From: Paenibacillus sp. MBLB1832
GTDB taxonomy: Bacteria; Bacillota; Bacilli; Paenibacillales; NBRC-103111
Length of the DNA: 64,000 nt
Assembly (NCBI RefSeq): GCF_032271945.1
Contig: NZ_CP130319.1
Coordinates: 1,197,001 to 1,261,000 of the forward strand
Reading direction: 5' to 3'
Shown: in pieces, positions 54,379-63,992 of the stretch
Position numbering within the stretch: the stretch's first letter is position 1
Layout: each line of letters opens with the position of its first letter
Notes under the pieces: generated by a model
The model's input: only the letters and a program-made list of their open reading frames with translations
What the model was told of the DNA's origin: nothing
Database searches by the model: none
Made by a program: the position numbers and the translations under genes

Positions 54379-55074
54379 TCATACGGTCAAATGCTTTCGC
54401 ACCAGCTCCTCGCTGAGCTGTTCTGTATCCCCTTCGGCGGCAATCGTGCCGCGGTCGAGCACATAATAGTAATCCGCAATACTCGTTGCGAACTCCAAGC
54501 TCTGCTCAACGAGCAGAACGGCGATTTCGCGATTGCGTTTGATCGACTCGATGATCGCTTCGATCTCCATCACGATAGAGGGCTGGATGCCCTCCATCGG
54601 CTCATCCAGAAGCAGAAGCTTGGGGCCAGGCGCAAGCGCCCGCGCAATAGCTAATTGCTGCTGCTGACCGCCGCTGAGGTCGCCTCCTTTGCGGTGAAGC
54701 ATCTGATGAAGGACAGGGAACGTTTCGAAAATGGATTCAGGCAGCTTCTTACGGCGATCAGGCGCTGCCTCTAGGCCGAGAAGCAGATTTTCTTCTACGG
54801 TTAGCTGCGGGAAGATTTCGCGGCCCTGAGGCACATAGCCGATGCCTGCCTTGGCCCGAAGATAAGGGGATTCGGATGTTATGTCCGAGTCCCTGTAATG
54901 CATTGAGCCTGATCTAGGCTTAATGAGGCCCATGATCGTCTTCATGAGTGTGGATTTGCCGACGCCATTGCGGCCCATCAGGCAAACGATTTGACCTGCA
55001 CGGACCTCAAGGTTGACGTTACGAACGACCATGCTTTCCCCATATCCAGCTTCAATACCTTGAAGTTTAAGCAC
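54379..55074 (-). CDS. urtE: Urea ABC transporter ATPase UrtE
   Basis: A 231-residue ATPase. Walker A 'GRNGVGKSTLMKT', signature 'LSGGQQQQLAIARA', Walker B 'LLLLDEPMEGIQPS'. With UrtD it powers urea import. GTG 55074 follows AAGGAGAG by 9 bases and overlaps the urtD stop by 8 bases; the frame extends to 55095 but lies inside urtD. It is last in urtABCDE. The 'EGIQPS' ending resembles UrtE more than LivF. Confidence 0.94.
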   Translation of the reverse strand: MLKLQGIEAGYGESMVVRNVNLEVRAGQIVCLMGRNGVGKSTLMKTIMGLIKPRSGSMHYRDSDITSESPYLRAKAGIGYVPQGREIFPQLTVEENLLLGLEAAPDRRKKLPESIFETFPVLHQMLHRKGGDLSGGQQQQLAIARALAPGPKLLLLDEPMEGIQPSIVMEIEAIIESIKRNREIAVLLVEQSLEFATSIADYYYVLDRGTIAAEGDTEQLSEELVRKHLTV

Positions 55075-55858
55075 CGCGTTCCACTCTCCTTCCAAGATAA
55101 ACCTCGGCTACTTTCTCATCGTTTTGAATGTCAGTCATATTCCCCTCTACCAAAACCGTTCCTTCATGCAGCACCGTCACGGTCTTGGCGAACTGGCGGA
55201 CGAATGCCATATCATGCTCGACGACGATAATCGTTTGATTCGCGGCAATTTCGTGGAGGAGCTCACCGGTTTTTTCTGTTTCGCTATCTGTCATGCCCGC
55301 GGCAGGTTCATCCAGCAGCAAGAGATCTGGCTCCTGCATCAGGAGCATCCCGATTTCTAACCACTGCTTCTCTCCGTGGGAAAGCGAGCCAGCACGTTCA
55401 TTCGCCTTGCTTTTCAGGCCAATCATGTCCATCCGAAGATGCAGTCGTTCTCTTTGTTCATTTGTCGTCTTGGCCCAGAGCGCGCTGAGCAGTCCACGTT
55501 GCTGCTTCATGGAGAGCGCGAGGTTTTCGAAAACCGTCAACGTTGAGAACACAGATGGCGCTTGGAATTTGCGGCCGATACCAAGCCCAGCAATTTGGTG
55601 CTCTTGGTGCTTGGTCAGATCGATAGTGTCTTTGAAGTAGACGCTGCCTTGAGATGGCTTTATTTTGCCGCAAATTACGTCCAGCAGTGTTGTCTTACCC
55701 GCGCCGTTAGGGCCGATCAGGAATCGTAACTCGCCGTACTGCAAGGAAAAATCTAAATTGCGTAGGGCTTTGAACCCGTCGAAGTCCACCTCAAGTCCTG
55801 TGACACTCAGGATCTTCTGGTCAATGCCCGGTTGTTGCGACGCTAATTGTCTTAGCAT
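55067..55858 (-). CDS. urtD: Urea ABC transporter ATPase UrtD
   Basis: A 263-residue ATPase. Walker A 'GPNGAGKTTLLDVICG', the Q-loop region 'GRKFQAPSVFSTLTVFENL', signature 'LSHGEKQWLEIGM' and Walker B 'LLLLDEPAAGMTDSE'. The last motif is typical of UrtD. AAAGGGGTACATTTCA precedes ATG 55858. It pairs with UrtE on the cytoplasmic face of the UrtBC channel. Confidence 0.95.
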   Translation of the reverse strand: MLRQLASQQPGIDQKILSVTGLEVDFDGFKALRNLDFSLQYGELRFLIGPNGAGKTTLLDVICGKIKPSQGSVYFKDTIDLTKHQEHQIAGLGIGRKFQAPSVFSTLTVFENLALSMKQQRGLLSALWAKTTNEQRERLHLRMDMIGLKSKANERAGSLSHGEKQWLEIGMLLMQEPDLLLLDEPAAGMTDSETEKTGELLHEIAANQTIIVVEHDMAFVRQFAKTVTVLHEGTVLVEGNMTDIQNDEKVAEVYLGRRVERGA

Positions 55859-55896
55859 TGAAATGTACCCCTTTCTGGCTCACAAACAGATTTCTA

Positions 55897-56976
55897 TCAT
55901 GATCTAGCTTCTTGCGTTGTGGGAATCGACGCAGGGAGATCAGGTTTTTTCCAGTTTTTGAAGTAGTGGCTTAGTGTGCCCACGATGCCTTTCGGAAGGA
56001 ATAGAACGACAACAATGAACATGGCTCCCAGCATGATAGGCCACCAAGCGGGATAAGCTTCGCTGAATGTGGTTTTGGCTGCGTTCGTGACTAATGCGCC
56101 TAGAACTGCGCCGCCGATCGTGGAGCGGCCGCCAATGGCTACCCATAACACCATTTCGATGGAGGGGACGATCCCCATTTGTGCGGGAGAAATAATGCCC
56201 TCTTGCAGAACGAAGAGCACGCCGGCTAATCCGGCTAATCCCGCGGAGGCACAGTAGATGAACACCTTGTACGTAACTGGGTTGTAGCCGATGAATCGCA
56301 CGCGATTTTCCCCATCACGAATGGCAGTTAAGATGTTGCCGAGTCGGCTGGTTACAAGCAGTGAGCTTAAGATAACGACAATGGTGACCACAGCCAAGGT
56401 GAGATAGAAAAAGAGCAGCTTGGTTGATTGAGATTGCAGGTTGAGTCCTAGGAAGCTGGAGAAATTTGTTAGCCCGTTGGTACCGCCGGTGTATCCTTGT
56501 TGCCCAACGAAAAGCGTCACAGTAATAATGACCAGTGCTTGTGACAAAATGGAGAAGAAAGCACCTTTAATCCGATTGCGGAAGGTGAAATAGCCAAGGA
56601 TAAAGGCGACAACCATGGGAACAACCAGCGCTAATAGGAAGGCGGCCAGCGCGCTATGGAAAGGAACCCAGAACCACGGCAAGCTGGAGACGCCGCTCCA
56701 GGACATAAAGTCTGGCAGTTGGTTCGGTGTAGAGGTCAGCTTCAGATGCATCGCCATACAATAAGCGCCGAGTCCGAAGTAGACACCGTGTCCGAGGCTC
56801 AAAATGCCCGTATACCCCCAAATTAAATCAATTCCGATGGCGATAATGGCATAAGCTAGGAATTTGCCTAGTAAAGATAAACGAAAGTCAGACAAGAAGA
56901 GGGGGGCGAGTGCGATAAGCCCTAGGCCTATTCCGTAAATCACTAGCTTGATCTTAGATTGTCTGGCAGCGAGCAT
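55897..56976 (-). CDS. urtC: Urea ABC transporter permease UrtC
   Basis: A 359-residue permease with about ten helices of the LivM type: 'GIDLIWGYTGILSLGHGVYF', 'GYTGGTNGLTNFSSFLG' and 'AIGGRSTIGGAVLGALVTN'. ATG 56976 has AAAGGATGTGACC upstream; a GTG at 56988 is too close to a ribosome site. It forms the channel with UrtB. A 38-base spacer separates it from urtD. Confidence 0.94.
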   Translation of the reverse strand: MLAARQSKIKLVIYGIGLGLIALAPLFLSDFRLSLLGKFLAYAIIAIGIDLIWGYTGILSLGHGVYFGLGAYCMAMHLKLTSTPNQLPDFMSWSGVSSLPWFWVPFHSALAAFLLALVVPMVVAFILGYFTFRNRIKGAFFSILSQALVIITVTLFVGQQGYTGGTNGLTNFSSFLGLNLQSQSTKLLFFYLTLAVVTIVVILSSLLVTSRLGNILTAIRDGENRVRFIGYNPVTYKVFIYCASAGLAGLAGVLFVLQEGIISPAQMGIVPSIEMVLWVAIGGRSTIGGAVLGALVTNAAKTTFSEAYPAWWPIMLGAMFIVVVLFLPKGIVGTLSHYFKNWKKPDLPASIPTTQEARS

Positions 56977-56997
56977 AACGGAGGTCACATCCTTTCT

Positions 56998-57903
56998 TCA
57001 ATCTAAAGATCTCGAGCGAATCGTGACAAGTCCCATAGGCTTCCATTGTAAGAAAGCGATGATGAGTGTGAACACGAGTACTTTGCCAAGCGTTGCGCTA
57101 GTGGTATATTCCAAAGCCGTGTTAAAGACGCCAATGCCTAACGCGCCTGCGACTGTTCCGATTAATTTGCCAATACCTCCAAGCACGACGACCATGAACG
57201 CATCCACGATGTAATAAGTGCCAATGGTAGGGCCGATCGGTCCGAGCAAGGAGAGAGCGCAGCCTGCAATCCCAGCCATGGCAGAACCGAATGCAAAGGA
57301 TTGCGCATCCACGCGACGCGTGGAGATGCCTAGACATGCGGCCATTTGACGGTTTTGCATAACAGCACGCATCCGCCTTCCGCCTGCCGAATGATAGAGA
57401 TACATGTAAATGATGAAGATACAAAGCGCAACTAACCCGATGATAAAGAGCCGCTTATAAGGAAGGATGAGGTCTGCCGTGACATGCCAGCCGCCTTCCA
57501 GCCATTGCGGAGCTTTGACGGCCACATTGGGAGCGCCGAAGATGGAGCGGGCTACCTGTTGCAGGGCAAGCGAGACGCCCCACGTCGCTAAGAGGCTGTC
57601 TAACGGTCTGCCATATAGAAAGCGAATGAGCGCCACCTCGAGCAGCCAACCGATCGCAAACGCGATGACGAAGGCCACGCCGAGTGAAATGACGAAATAC
57701 CAACCGAAGGCCGAAGCTGGCATATATTTCTGGAAAAGCTGTTGAACGAGATAGGCCATGTAGGCACCGATCATAATGAATTCCCCATGCGCCATATTCA
57801 TGACATTCATGAGCCCGAACGTGATCGCAAGACCGATGGCGATTAATAATAGAATCGAGCTTAAGCTGAAACCGTTAAACAATTGAAGCAGGAGCAAGCT
57901 CAT
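56998..57903 (-). CDS. urtB: Urea ABC transporter permease UrtB
   Basis: A 301-residue LivH-type permease: 'GLAITFGLMNVMNMAHGEFI', 'LFGAPN'-like region 'SIFGAPNVAVKAPQWLEGG', and 'VVLGGIGKLIGTVAGALGIG'. The insertion 'NVAVKAPQWLEGGW' is typical of UrtB rather than LivH. AAGGAGGGTGTGATTCATT precedes ATG 57903. A hairpin at 57946 separates it from urtA. Confidence 0.94.
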   Translation of the reverse strand: MSLLLLQLFNGFSLSSILLLIAIGLAITFGLMNVMNMAHGEFIMIGAYMAYLVQQLFQKYMPASAFGWYFVISLGVAFVIAFAIGWLLEVALIRFLYGRPLDSLLATWGVSLALQQVARSIFGAPNVAVKAPQWLEGGWHVTADLILPYKRLFIIGLVALCIFIIYMYLYHSAGGRRMRAVMQNRQMAACLGISTRRVDAQSFAFGSAMAGIAGCALSLLGPIGPTIGTYYIVDAFMVVVLGGIGKLIGTVAGALGIGVFNTALEYTTSATLGKVLVFTLIIAFLQWKPMGLVTIRSRSLD

Positions 57904-57945
57904 AATGAATCACACCCTCCTTAGGCCGAAGCAAATAATGAAAAT

Positions 57946-57970
57946 CCAGGACTGCGTTATGCAATCCTGG
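57946..57970 (-). terminator. Hairpin between urtA and urtB (attenuator or mRNA stabiliser)
   Basis: 10-bp stem CCAGGATTGC / GCAGTCCTGG (one U-G pair) with loop ATAAC on the leftward strand. There are only a few T afterwards, so partial read-through is likely. Confidence 0.6.
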
Positions 57971-58001
57971 CTTCATTGAACGCTTGATAACGATCATTCT
58001 C

Positions 58002-59264
58002 TTACTTCGTGACTTCGACGCCCCATGGATATGTTTTGAGGAACGGATCCGGTTTCAGGGATTTGCCAGAGTTCCAAATTTCTTTAATTTGACCATCAGC
58101 GGTAATTTGACCGATACGTGCTGTTTTGAAAATATGTTGGTTGTCACCATCAATCGAAACTTTACCTTCTGGTGAGTTAAACTCGATCCCCTTGGCGGCG
58201 GCTTTTACCTTCTCTACGTCAAAGGAACCAGCTTTCTTCACAGCTTCTGCCCATAGATAGACAGCAGTGTAACCAGCTTCGATTGGATCATCGGTTACAC
58301 GATCTTTTCCGTACTTCGCTTTGTATGCCTCGACGAACTTTTTATTTTCTGGTATATCCGTCGTTTGGTAATAGTTCCATGCCGTGTAGTGGCCATCCAG
58401 AACGGAAGCGCCAATACCGCGGACTTCTTCTTCAGCTATACTCACGGACATCGTTGTTAGATCTTTGGAGGTAATGCCAGCATCTTTCAACTGTTTAAAG
58501 AAGGCGACGTTGCTGTCTCCGTTCAGCGTATTGAATACAACGTCAGGCTTTTCTTTCTTAATTTTACTAATAATTGTGTTGTAATCTGTGTGTCCAAGCG
58601 GTGTGTACTCTTCGGCTACAAGAGTTCCGCCGTCGGCTTTCAATTGCTCTTTAATAATTTTGTTAGCTGTTTTTGGGAATACGTAGTCGGAGCCAAGAAG
58701 GAAGAATTTTTTGCCTTTATTTTGTAGGAGCCAGGTGACTGCGGGGATGATTTGTTGGTTGGTTGTTGCGCCGATGTAGAAAATATTCGGTGAAGATTCA
58801 ACGCCTTCATACTGAACGGGGTACCATAGTAATCCTTTGTTTTGCTCGACGACAGGAAGAACCGCTTTACGGCTTGCTGATGTCCAGCATCCGAATATCG
58901 TCACAACACTGTCTTTTTGCAGGAGCTTCTTAGTCTTCTCTGCAAATGTAGGCCAATCCGATGCGCCGTCTTCAATGACTGGCTTAATCTTTTTACCCAG
59001 AAGTCCCCCAGCTGCATTAATCTCATCGATGGCCATCAACTCAGCATCACGAACCGACACTTCACTAATGGACATTGTACCTGTTAAGGAATGAAGAATC
59101 CCTACGGGTACGGTATCCCCTCCTGCTTTGGCATCAGCGGCTGCTGACGTCACGGGTGCAGTCGTGGATGTCGTCGTTTCTGTCTTTGCACATCCGGCCG
59201 TGATCATCATTAGCGTCATACCTAGTGCAATCGTGAGCTTACCTTTGTTTTTTATCTCTCTCAT
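58002..59264 (-). CDS. urtA: Urea-binding lipoprotein UrtA
   Basis: A 420-residue type I binding lipoprotein with lipobox '[10 protein letters not shown]' and a '[20 protein letters not shown]' opening. '[20 protein letters not shown]' and '[20 protein letters not shown]' match UrtA and related amide-binding proteins (AmiC/FmdD). It captures urea or short-chain amides. GAGGGAGTGGGACGTGA precedes ATG 59264. Two GlnR/TnrA-type boxes lie upstream. It heads urtABCDE. Confidence 0.93.
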   Translation of the reverse strand: MREIKNKGKLTIALGMTLMMITAGCAKTETTTSTTAPVTSAAADAKAGGDTVPVGILHSLTGTMSISEVSVRDAELMAIDEINAAGGLLGKKIKPVIEDGASDWPTFAEKTKKLLQKDSVVTIFGCWTSASRKAVLPVVEQNKGLLWYPVQYEGVESSPNIFYIGATTNQQIIPAVTWLLQNKGKKFFLLGSDYVFPKTANKIIKEQLKADGGTLVAEEYTPLGHTDYNTIISKIKKEKPDVVFNTLNGDSNVAFFKQLKDAGITSKDLTTMSVSIAEEEVRGIGASVLDGHYTAWNYYQTTDIPENKKFVEAYKAKYGKDRVTDDPIEAGYTAVYLWAEAVKKAGSFDVEKVKAAAKGIEFNSPEGKVSIDGDNQHIFKTARIGQITADGQIKEIWNSGKSLKPDPFLKTYPWGVEVTK

Positions 59265-59332
59265 TCACGTCCCACTCCCTCGCTTACAAGATTTGGATTA
59301 CATCGCCTATGATAAATGCCAAAATAAGATTG

Positions 59333-59349
59333 TGTCAATATAAGTGACA
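59333..59349. promoter_or_regulatory. GlnR/TnrA-type operator 1
   Basis: TGTCAATATAAGTGACA is a perfect match to TGTNAN7TNACA, 69 bases upstream of urtA. Confidence 0.8.
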
Positions 59350-59447
59350 TACATTGGATATTATTTAGTGGAAATGCACAAATCCTCATGAGAATATTGT
59401 GAAAATTACATATACCCGAAGAAAAAGTTTAGGAATATTCATTTTTA

Positions 59448-59464
59448 TGTAAGAATAACTAACA
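59448..59464. promoter_or_regulatory. GlnR/TnrA-type operator 2
   Basis: TGTAAGAATAACTAACA is a second perfect match to TGTNAN7TNACA, 83 bases upstream of ureA. Confidence 0.8.
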
Positions 59465-59546
59465 TTAAAGATTTACAATCACGAAATACACGAATATAAT
59501 GAGTGTTAAGGATTCCCATTATTCGGATTTTGAAGAGGTGAGACAC

Positions 59547-59849
59547 GTGCATTTAACAGAAAGAGAAAAAGAGAAGCTGCTCATCACTGTAGCTGCCGAT
59601 TTGGCAAGACGGAGATTAGCAAGAGGCTTGAAGCTGAACTATCCAGAGAGTATGGCGCTTCTAACATCTGAGATTATGGAGGGCGCCAGGGACGGCATGA
59701 CCGTTGAAGAGCTTATGGCGTTTGGAACAACTATTTTAACTGCTGATCAAGTCATGCAAGGTGTTCCTTCTATGATTCATGAAGTGCAGGTTGAGGCGAC
59801 GTTTCCGGATGGGACGAAATTAGTTACCGTACATGAACCCATTAAGTAA
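59547..59849 (+). CDS. ureA: Urease gamma subunit
   Basis: A 100-residue gamma subunit of nickel urease, with '[20 protein letters not shown]', '[20 protein letters not shown]' and '[18 protein letters not shown]'. GTG 59547 matches the family start and follows GAGGTGAGACAC. An in-frame start at 59499 lacks a site. It is the first gene of the urease operon, divergent from urtA. Confidence 0.96.
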   Translation: MHLTEREKEKLLITVAADLARRRLARGLKLNYPESMALLTSEIMEGARDGMTVEELMAFGTTILTADQVMQGVPSMIHEVQVEATFPDGTKLVTVHEPIK

Positions 59850-59881
59850 CGATACACGAAATAAGGGAAGGAGACTTGCAC

Positions 59882-60259
59882 ATGGTTCCAGGAGAGTATC
59901 GAACTGCCAAAGGCTTTCTCGACATAAATGTCGGACGACAAACAATTGGACTGATTGTCACGAATACAGGGGACCGACCTGTTCAAGTGGGATCGCATTT
60001 TCATTTCTTCGAGGTGAACCGCGGGTTGGATTTTGATCGAGAAAAGGCTTTCGGAATGCGCCTGGATATTCCAGCAGGAACGGCTGTCCGATTCGAGCCA
60101 GGTGAACAACGGCCAGTTCAGCTTGTCGAACTAGGCGGTGCGAAGCTGAGCTATGGCCTTAATCATTTGAGCCAAGGAATTGCGGTGAAAGATCATATGT
60201 CAGATGAAGTCAAAGAAAGATGGCAAGCCTGGGAGGGGAAACTCGGTGAGTCGAATTGA
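59882..60259 (+). CDS. ureB: Urease beta subunit
   Basis: A 125-residue beta subunit: '[20 protein letters not shown]', '[20 protein letters not shown]' and '[18 protein letters not shown]'. GAAGGAGACTTGCAC precedes ATG 59882. It sits 32 bases after ureA and overlaps the ureC start by 14 bases, so translation is coupled. The C-terminal tail of about 20 residues after '[10 protein letters not shown]' is a usual length. Confidence 0.96.
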   Translation: MVPGEYRTAKGFLDINVGRQTIGLIVTNTGDRPVQVGSHFHFFEVNRGLDFDREKAFGMRLDIPAGTAVRFEPGEQRPVQLVELGGAKLSYGLNHLSQGIAVKDHMSDEVKERWQAWEGKLGESN

Positions 60260-61961
60260 TCGTAAAACCTATGCATTGATGTTTGGTCCGACAACAGGAG
60301 ATGCGATACGACTCGCTGATACGGAGCTTTGGGCCCAAATCGAGCACGATTACACCGTTTATGGTGATGAATGCAAGTTCGGGGGCGGCAAAGTGATTCG
60401 TGACGGCATGGGACAGTCGAGCGGGGCGACGCGTGCGGATGGTGTGCTGGACACGCTGATTACGAATGCGGTGATCATTGATCATTGGGGTATCGTGAAA
60501 GGCGATATCGGCATCCGCGACGGTCATATTGTTGGCATTGGGAAAGCGGGCAATCCCGATATTATGGATGGTGTTCATCCCAACCTCATCGTTGGTGCAA
60601 GTACAGAGGTCATAGCGGGCGAGGGCAAAATCATCACAGCTGGCGGCATCGACGCCCATATTCATTTTATTTGTCCACAGCAAATTGAAACAGCGCTTTC
60701 CTCTGGCGTAACCACGATGATTGGCGGCGGTACGGGCCCTGCGACAGGCACGAATGCGACAACCTGTACGCCAGGTGCTTGGCATATGCAGCGCATGCTG
60801 GAAGCGGCGGAAGCTTTCCCGATGAACTTAGGCTTTACAGGCAAAGGGAACGCCTCCTTCTTGGCGCCGTTAGTCGAACAGATTGAAGCGGGGGCCATTG
60901 GGCTGAAGCTTCATGAGGACTGGGGCACGACGCCAGCGGCGATCGATATGTGTCTCGAGGCGGCAGATCGCTACGATGTGCAAGTGGCCATTCACACGGA
61001 TACCTTAAATGAGGCTGGATTTCTTGAGGATACGCTGGCGGCGATTAAGGGACGAACCATACATACCTACCACACCGAAGGCGCTGGTGGCGGGCATGCA
61101 CCTGATATTATTCGCGCATCTGCTGAGCTGAACGTGCTGCCTTCGTCGACGAATCCGACACGGCCTTATACGATTAATACCATAGCTGAACACTTGGATA
61201 TGTTAATGGTTTGCCATCATTTGGATAGTAAAATTCCAGAGGATGTTGCTTTTGCAGATTCCCGGATTCGTCCAGAAACGATTGCGGCTGAGGATATTTT
61301 GCACGATCTAGGCGTGTTCAGTATGCTGAGCTCCGATTCGCAAGCGATGGGGAGAGTGGGCGAGGTCATCATACGTACGTGGCAAACGGCGGATAAAATG
61401 AAAAAGCAGCGCGGCGCGCTTGCGCCCGACCCCGCGGAGCATGATAATTTCCGCATTAAGCGCTACATCGCGAAATATACGATCAATCCGGCGATTACGC
61501 ATGGCATCTCCCACCTTGTTGGCTCGATTGAGCCAGGCAAGTTCGCGGATCTGGTGGTTTGGAGCCCGATGTTTTTCGGGGTCAAGCCCGATCTTGTGCT
61601 CAAAGGCGGGAGCATCGCCTACGCGCAAATGGGCGATCCGAATGCCTCTATTCCAACGCCGCAACCTGTATTTGGGCGGCCGATGTTTGCCGCATTCGGC
61701 AAAGCGACGGCGGGTAGCGCGATTACTTTCGTGTCGCAAGCGGCTTTCGAGGCAGGTATTGCCGCGCGGCTAGGCTTGCAGAAGCGGGTGGAGCCGATCA
61801 AAGGCTGCCGTACTATCTCGAAGAAGGATATGATTCATAACAGTGAAACACCTGCCATTGATGTGAATCCTGAAACCTATGAAGTGAAGGTGGACGGGGA
61901 GGCAATCACGTGTGAGCCAGCATCAGAGTTGCCGATGGCGCAATTGTATTTCTTGTTCTGA
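60246..61961 (+). CDS. ureC: Urease alpha (catalytic) subunit
   Basis: A 571-residue catalytic subunit hydrolysing urea to ammonia and carbamate. Nickel and active-site motifs are intact: '[11 protein letters not shown]' (His pair), '[11 protein letters not shown]' (carbamylated Lys), '[10 protein letters not shown]', '[14 protein letters not shown]' and '[14 protein letters not shown]' (Asp), plus 'MVCHHLD' on the flap. GTG 60246 follows GGGAGGGGAAACTCG. The frame extends to 60204 inside ureB. It needs UreD/F/G for Ni delivery. Confidence 0.98.
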   Translation: MSRIDRKTYALMFGPTTGDAIRLADTELWAQIEHDYTVYGDECKFGGGKVIRDGMGQSSGATRADGVLDTLITNAVIIDHWGIVKGDIGIRDGHIVGIGKAGNPDIMDGVHPNLIVGASTEVIAGEGKIITAGGIDAHIHFICPQQIETALSSGVTTMIGGGTGPATGTNATTCTPGAWHMQRMLEAAEAFPMNLGFTGKGNASFLAPLVEQIEAGAIGLKLHEDWGTTPAAIDMCLEAADRYDVQVAIHTDTLNEAGFLEDTLAAIKGRTIHTYHTEGAGGGHAPDIIRASAELNVLPSSTNPTRPYTINTIAEHLDMLMVCHHLDSKIPEDVAFADSRIRPETIAAEDILHDLGVFSMLSSDSQAMGRVGEVIIRTWQTADKMKKQRGALAPDPAEHDNFRIKRYIAKYTINPAITHGISHLVGSIEPGKFADLVVWSPMFFGVKPDLVLKGGSIAYAQMGDPNASIPTPQPVFGRPMFAAFGKATAGSAITFVSQAAFEAGIAARLGLQKRVEPIKGCRTISKKDMIHNSETPAIDVNPETYEVKVDGEAITCEPASELPMAQLYFLF

Positions 61962-62034
61962 GACATTAAGGCGTGGTCGTTAGGTAGGGCTTGGGAGGGC
62001 GATATAGCGACTTTACGGACTTCCTGAAAGATTA

Positions 62035-62214
62035 GACGGAACGTGGTTCCTCTATATTGGCTAATTTGTTTGTTTTGGCGAGTAGACGGAACGTAGGTGC
62101 GCTAACTGTGCCGTATCCGGTGGTTCCTAGGTGAATTTGGCGGGATAGCGGAACGTCGTTCCGCGCCTAGGTGATTTTGCTGTTATTTTGGTTAAATAGC
62201 GGAGCGTCGTTCCG
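62035..62214 (+). repeat. Palindromic CGGAACGTnGTTCCG repeats, four copies
   Basis: Copies begin near 62037, 62087, 62149 and 62200, about 50-62 bases apart. The third is a perfect palindrome CGGAACGTCGTTCCG, the others are degenerate. Flanks share TAG-CGGAACGT and TGATTTTG-like tracts. Confidence 0.8.
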
Positions 62215-62283
62215 TTTGGATGGGGAATCGAGGTTGTGTGCACACTGGGGTGAACTGCCACTGGGCAGCCATTCAGGATCTAT

Positions 62284-62420
62284 AGTGATGAAAAACATCA
62301 CTTCAGAAGCATTTTCGGTAAAGCAGCCTCTGAAATGATGAAAAATCACTCTACAGTGTGTGATATTGGTGTCGAGAAAGCTTAACTGCAACAAAAGTGA
62401 TGAAAATCATCATTACAGCA
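62284..62420 (+). repeat. Repeat family AGTGATGAAAAACATCACT, three copies
   Basis: Copies at 62284-62302, 62334-62358 and 62396-62420 share TGATGAAAA(A)NATCA-C and a following TACAG or TCAG; each can form a small hairpin. Confidence 0.75.
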
Positions 62421-62519
62421 CCCACTTTCTGAAGTTGGAAGAGAATGTGCAAGTATTAAAGCATGACCGTTTATTTCAATCGTTCTATTGGCACTGAAGA
62501 CCCGACTGGGGTGAACAAA

Positions 62520-63290
62520 ATGAGTCTTACAAAGTCAAACAAAGCTCGTGAGGTAGCTGAACCGAGCATCGAGGCACTTATCCGACAAGCTCCTCTATCG
62601 GCGCCAAACAACCATTGGCTTGCCTATCAGCAGCTTCTGGATTCGGCTCTCCCCATTGGTGGGTTCTCCCATTCTTTCGGATTGGAAACCCTTGTTCAAC
62701 AAGAGAGACTAACAACTCTTTCGGAGCTGGAAGCTTATATTCGAGGGATGCTTGCACACAACTGGGCTTCCTCGGATGTGATGGTGATCAAAGCGTTGTA
62801 TACGCTGATTCCACGCCATAATTTAGCGGGGTTATGGGAGCTCAATAAGATGCTTCATGTACAGCGAGTAGGAAGTGAATCGCGCAGCGGCGTTCAGAAA
62901 ATGGGACGCAGACTGCTTGGGCTCGCACGAGCGATGTATCCTGATCTGAATTGGGAGCCTCTTGAGGATGCGATTCGAACGAGTCGCTGCAGTGCGAATC
63001 ATCCGATTGTGCACGGATGGGTGAGCTATCATCTTGGAGTTTCCCTGGAGCAGGCAGCCGAAGGCTACTTATATACATGCGTCATGACCTGTATAAACAG
63101 TGCTTTGCGGTTAATGTCCATCGGTCAAACGCAAGGACAGACATTACTTGCGAAGCTGATTCCAGTCATCGGTCAGGAGTGGCAGCGCGTCGCGCAGATG
63201 GATCCGTTGGATGCGTACACGAATTCACCAGCGGCAGATTTGGCGATGATGCAGCACGAAACATTGTATTCAAGATTATTTATGTCCTAA
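62520..63290 (+). CDS. ureF: Urease accessory protein UreF
   Basis: A 256-residue chaperone that docks with UreD and UreG on apo-urease and gates nickel transfer. 'LLDSALPIGGFSHSFGLETL', 'RMLHVQRVGSESRSG'-like region and 'HGWVSYHLGVSLEQAAEGYL' match UreF. ATG 62520 follows CTGGGGTGAACAAA. The frame extends to 62463 without a good site. About 30 extra N-terminal residues precede the domain. It follows the repeat-filled spacer. Confidence 0.93.
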   Translation: MSLTKSNKAREVAEPSIEALIRQAPLSAPNNHWLAYQQLLDSALPIGGFSHSFGLETLVQQERLTTLSELEAYIRGMLAHNWASSDVMVIKALYTLIPRHNLAGLWELNKMLHVQRVGSESRSGVQKMGRRLLGLARAMYPDLNWEPLEDAIRTSRCSANHPIVHGWVSYHLGVSLEQAAEGYLYTCVMTCINSALRLMSIGQTQGQTLLAKLIPVIGQEWQRVAQMDPLDAYTNSPAADLAMMQHETLYSRLFMS

Positions 63291-63329
63291 CGAGAAAATC
63301 ACGCTATATATTCGAGGAGGCATGGTAAG

Positions 63330-63992
63330 ATGTGTCAAGGTAAAGGTCATCATCATCACGATCAATGGGAGAAACCAGCGGGGGATCGCAGTCGTCCAAT
63401 GCGGATTGGGATCGGGGGTCCTGTCGGTTCAGGCAAAACAGCGCTCGTTGAGCGCTTAGCACGTCGATTAAATAACCGCTATAGTATCGCGGTAATTACG
63501 AACGATATTTATACGAAGGAAGATGCGCGTATTCTGATTAGTTCTGAGGCGCTGCCAGAGGAGCGGATCATTGGCGTGGAGACAGGCGGCTGCCCGCATA
63601 CCGCCATTCGGGAGGATGCTTCGATGAATTTCGAAGCGATTGAAGAGCTGGAGAATCGATTCGAGCACCTCGATATGATTTTCATTGAAAGCGGCGGCGA
63701 TAATTTGGCTGCGGCTTTCAGCCCTGAGCTTGTCGACCGCTTCATCTATATTATTGACGTGGCGCAAGGGGAGAAGATCCCTCGCAAAGGAGGGCCAGGC
63801 ATCATGCGCTCCGACATGCTGATCATTAACAAAATCGATCTAGCCCCTTTCGTAGGCGCTAGCCTGGAAGTCATGGATTCGGATACGAAGAAGATGCGCG
63901 GCGATCGCCCTTACATTTTCTCGAATCTCATGGGCGGCACCGGGCTGGACGATATCGTCAGCTGGGTTGAAACGGAGTTCAGCCATGCCTAG
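63330..63992 (+). CDS. ureG: Urease accessory GTPase UreG with His-rich N-terminus
   Basis: A 220-residue GTPase. The P-loop is '[18 protein letters not shown]', the metal-binding Cys-Pro-His is in '[17 protein letters not shown]', and '[15 protein letters not shown]' is the G4 region. The N-terminus '[20 protein letters not shown]' carries a Cys and four His that may bind nickel directly. GAGGAGGCATGGTAAG precedes ATG 63330. Its stop overlaps the ureD start. Confidence 0.96.
   Translation: MCQGKGHHHHDQWEKPAGDRSRPMRIGIGGPVGSGKTALVERLARRLNNRYSIAVITNDIYTKEDARILISSEALPEERIIGVETGGCPHTAIREDASMNFEAIEELENRFEHLDMIFIESGGDNLAAAFSPELVDRFIYIIDVAQGEKIPRKGGPGIMRSDMLIINKIDLAPFVGASLEVMDSDTKKMRGDRPYIFSNLMGGTGLDDIVSWVETEFSHA

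Larger units (their letters stand above)
61962..62519. other. Non-coding spacer in the urease operon, at the usual ureE position
   Basis: No ureE-like frame is present in any reading frame. The 558 bases hold two repeat families (62035-62214 and 62284-62420) and no gene I can support. Confidence 0.7.
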
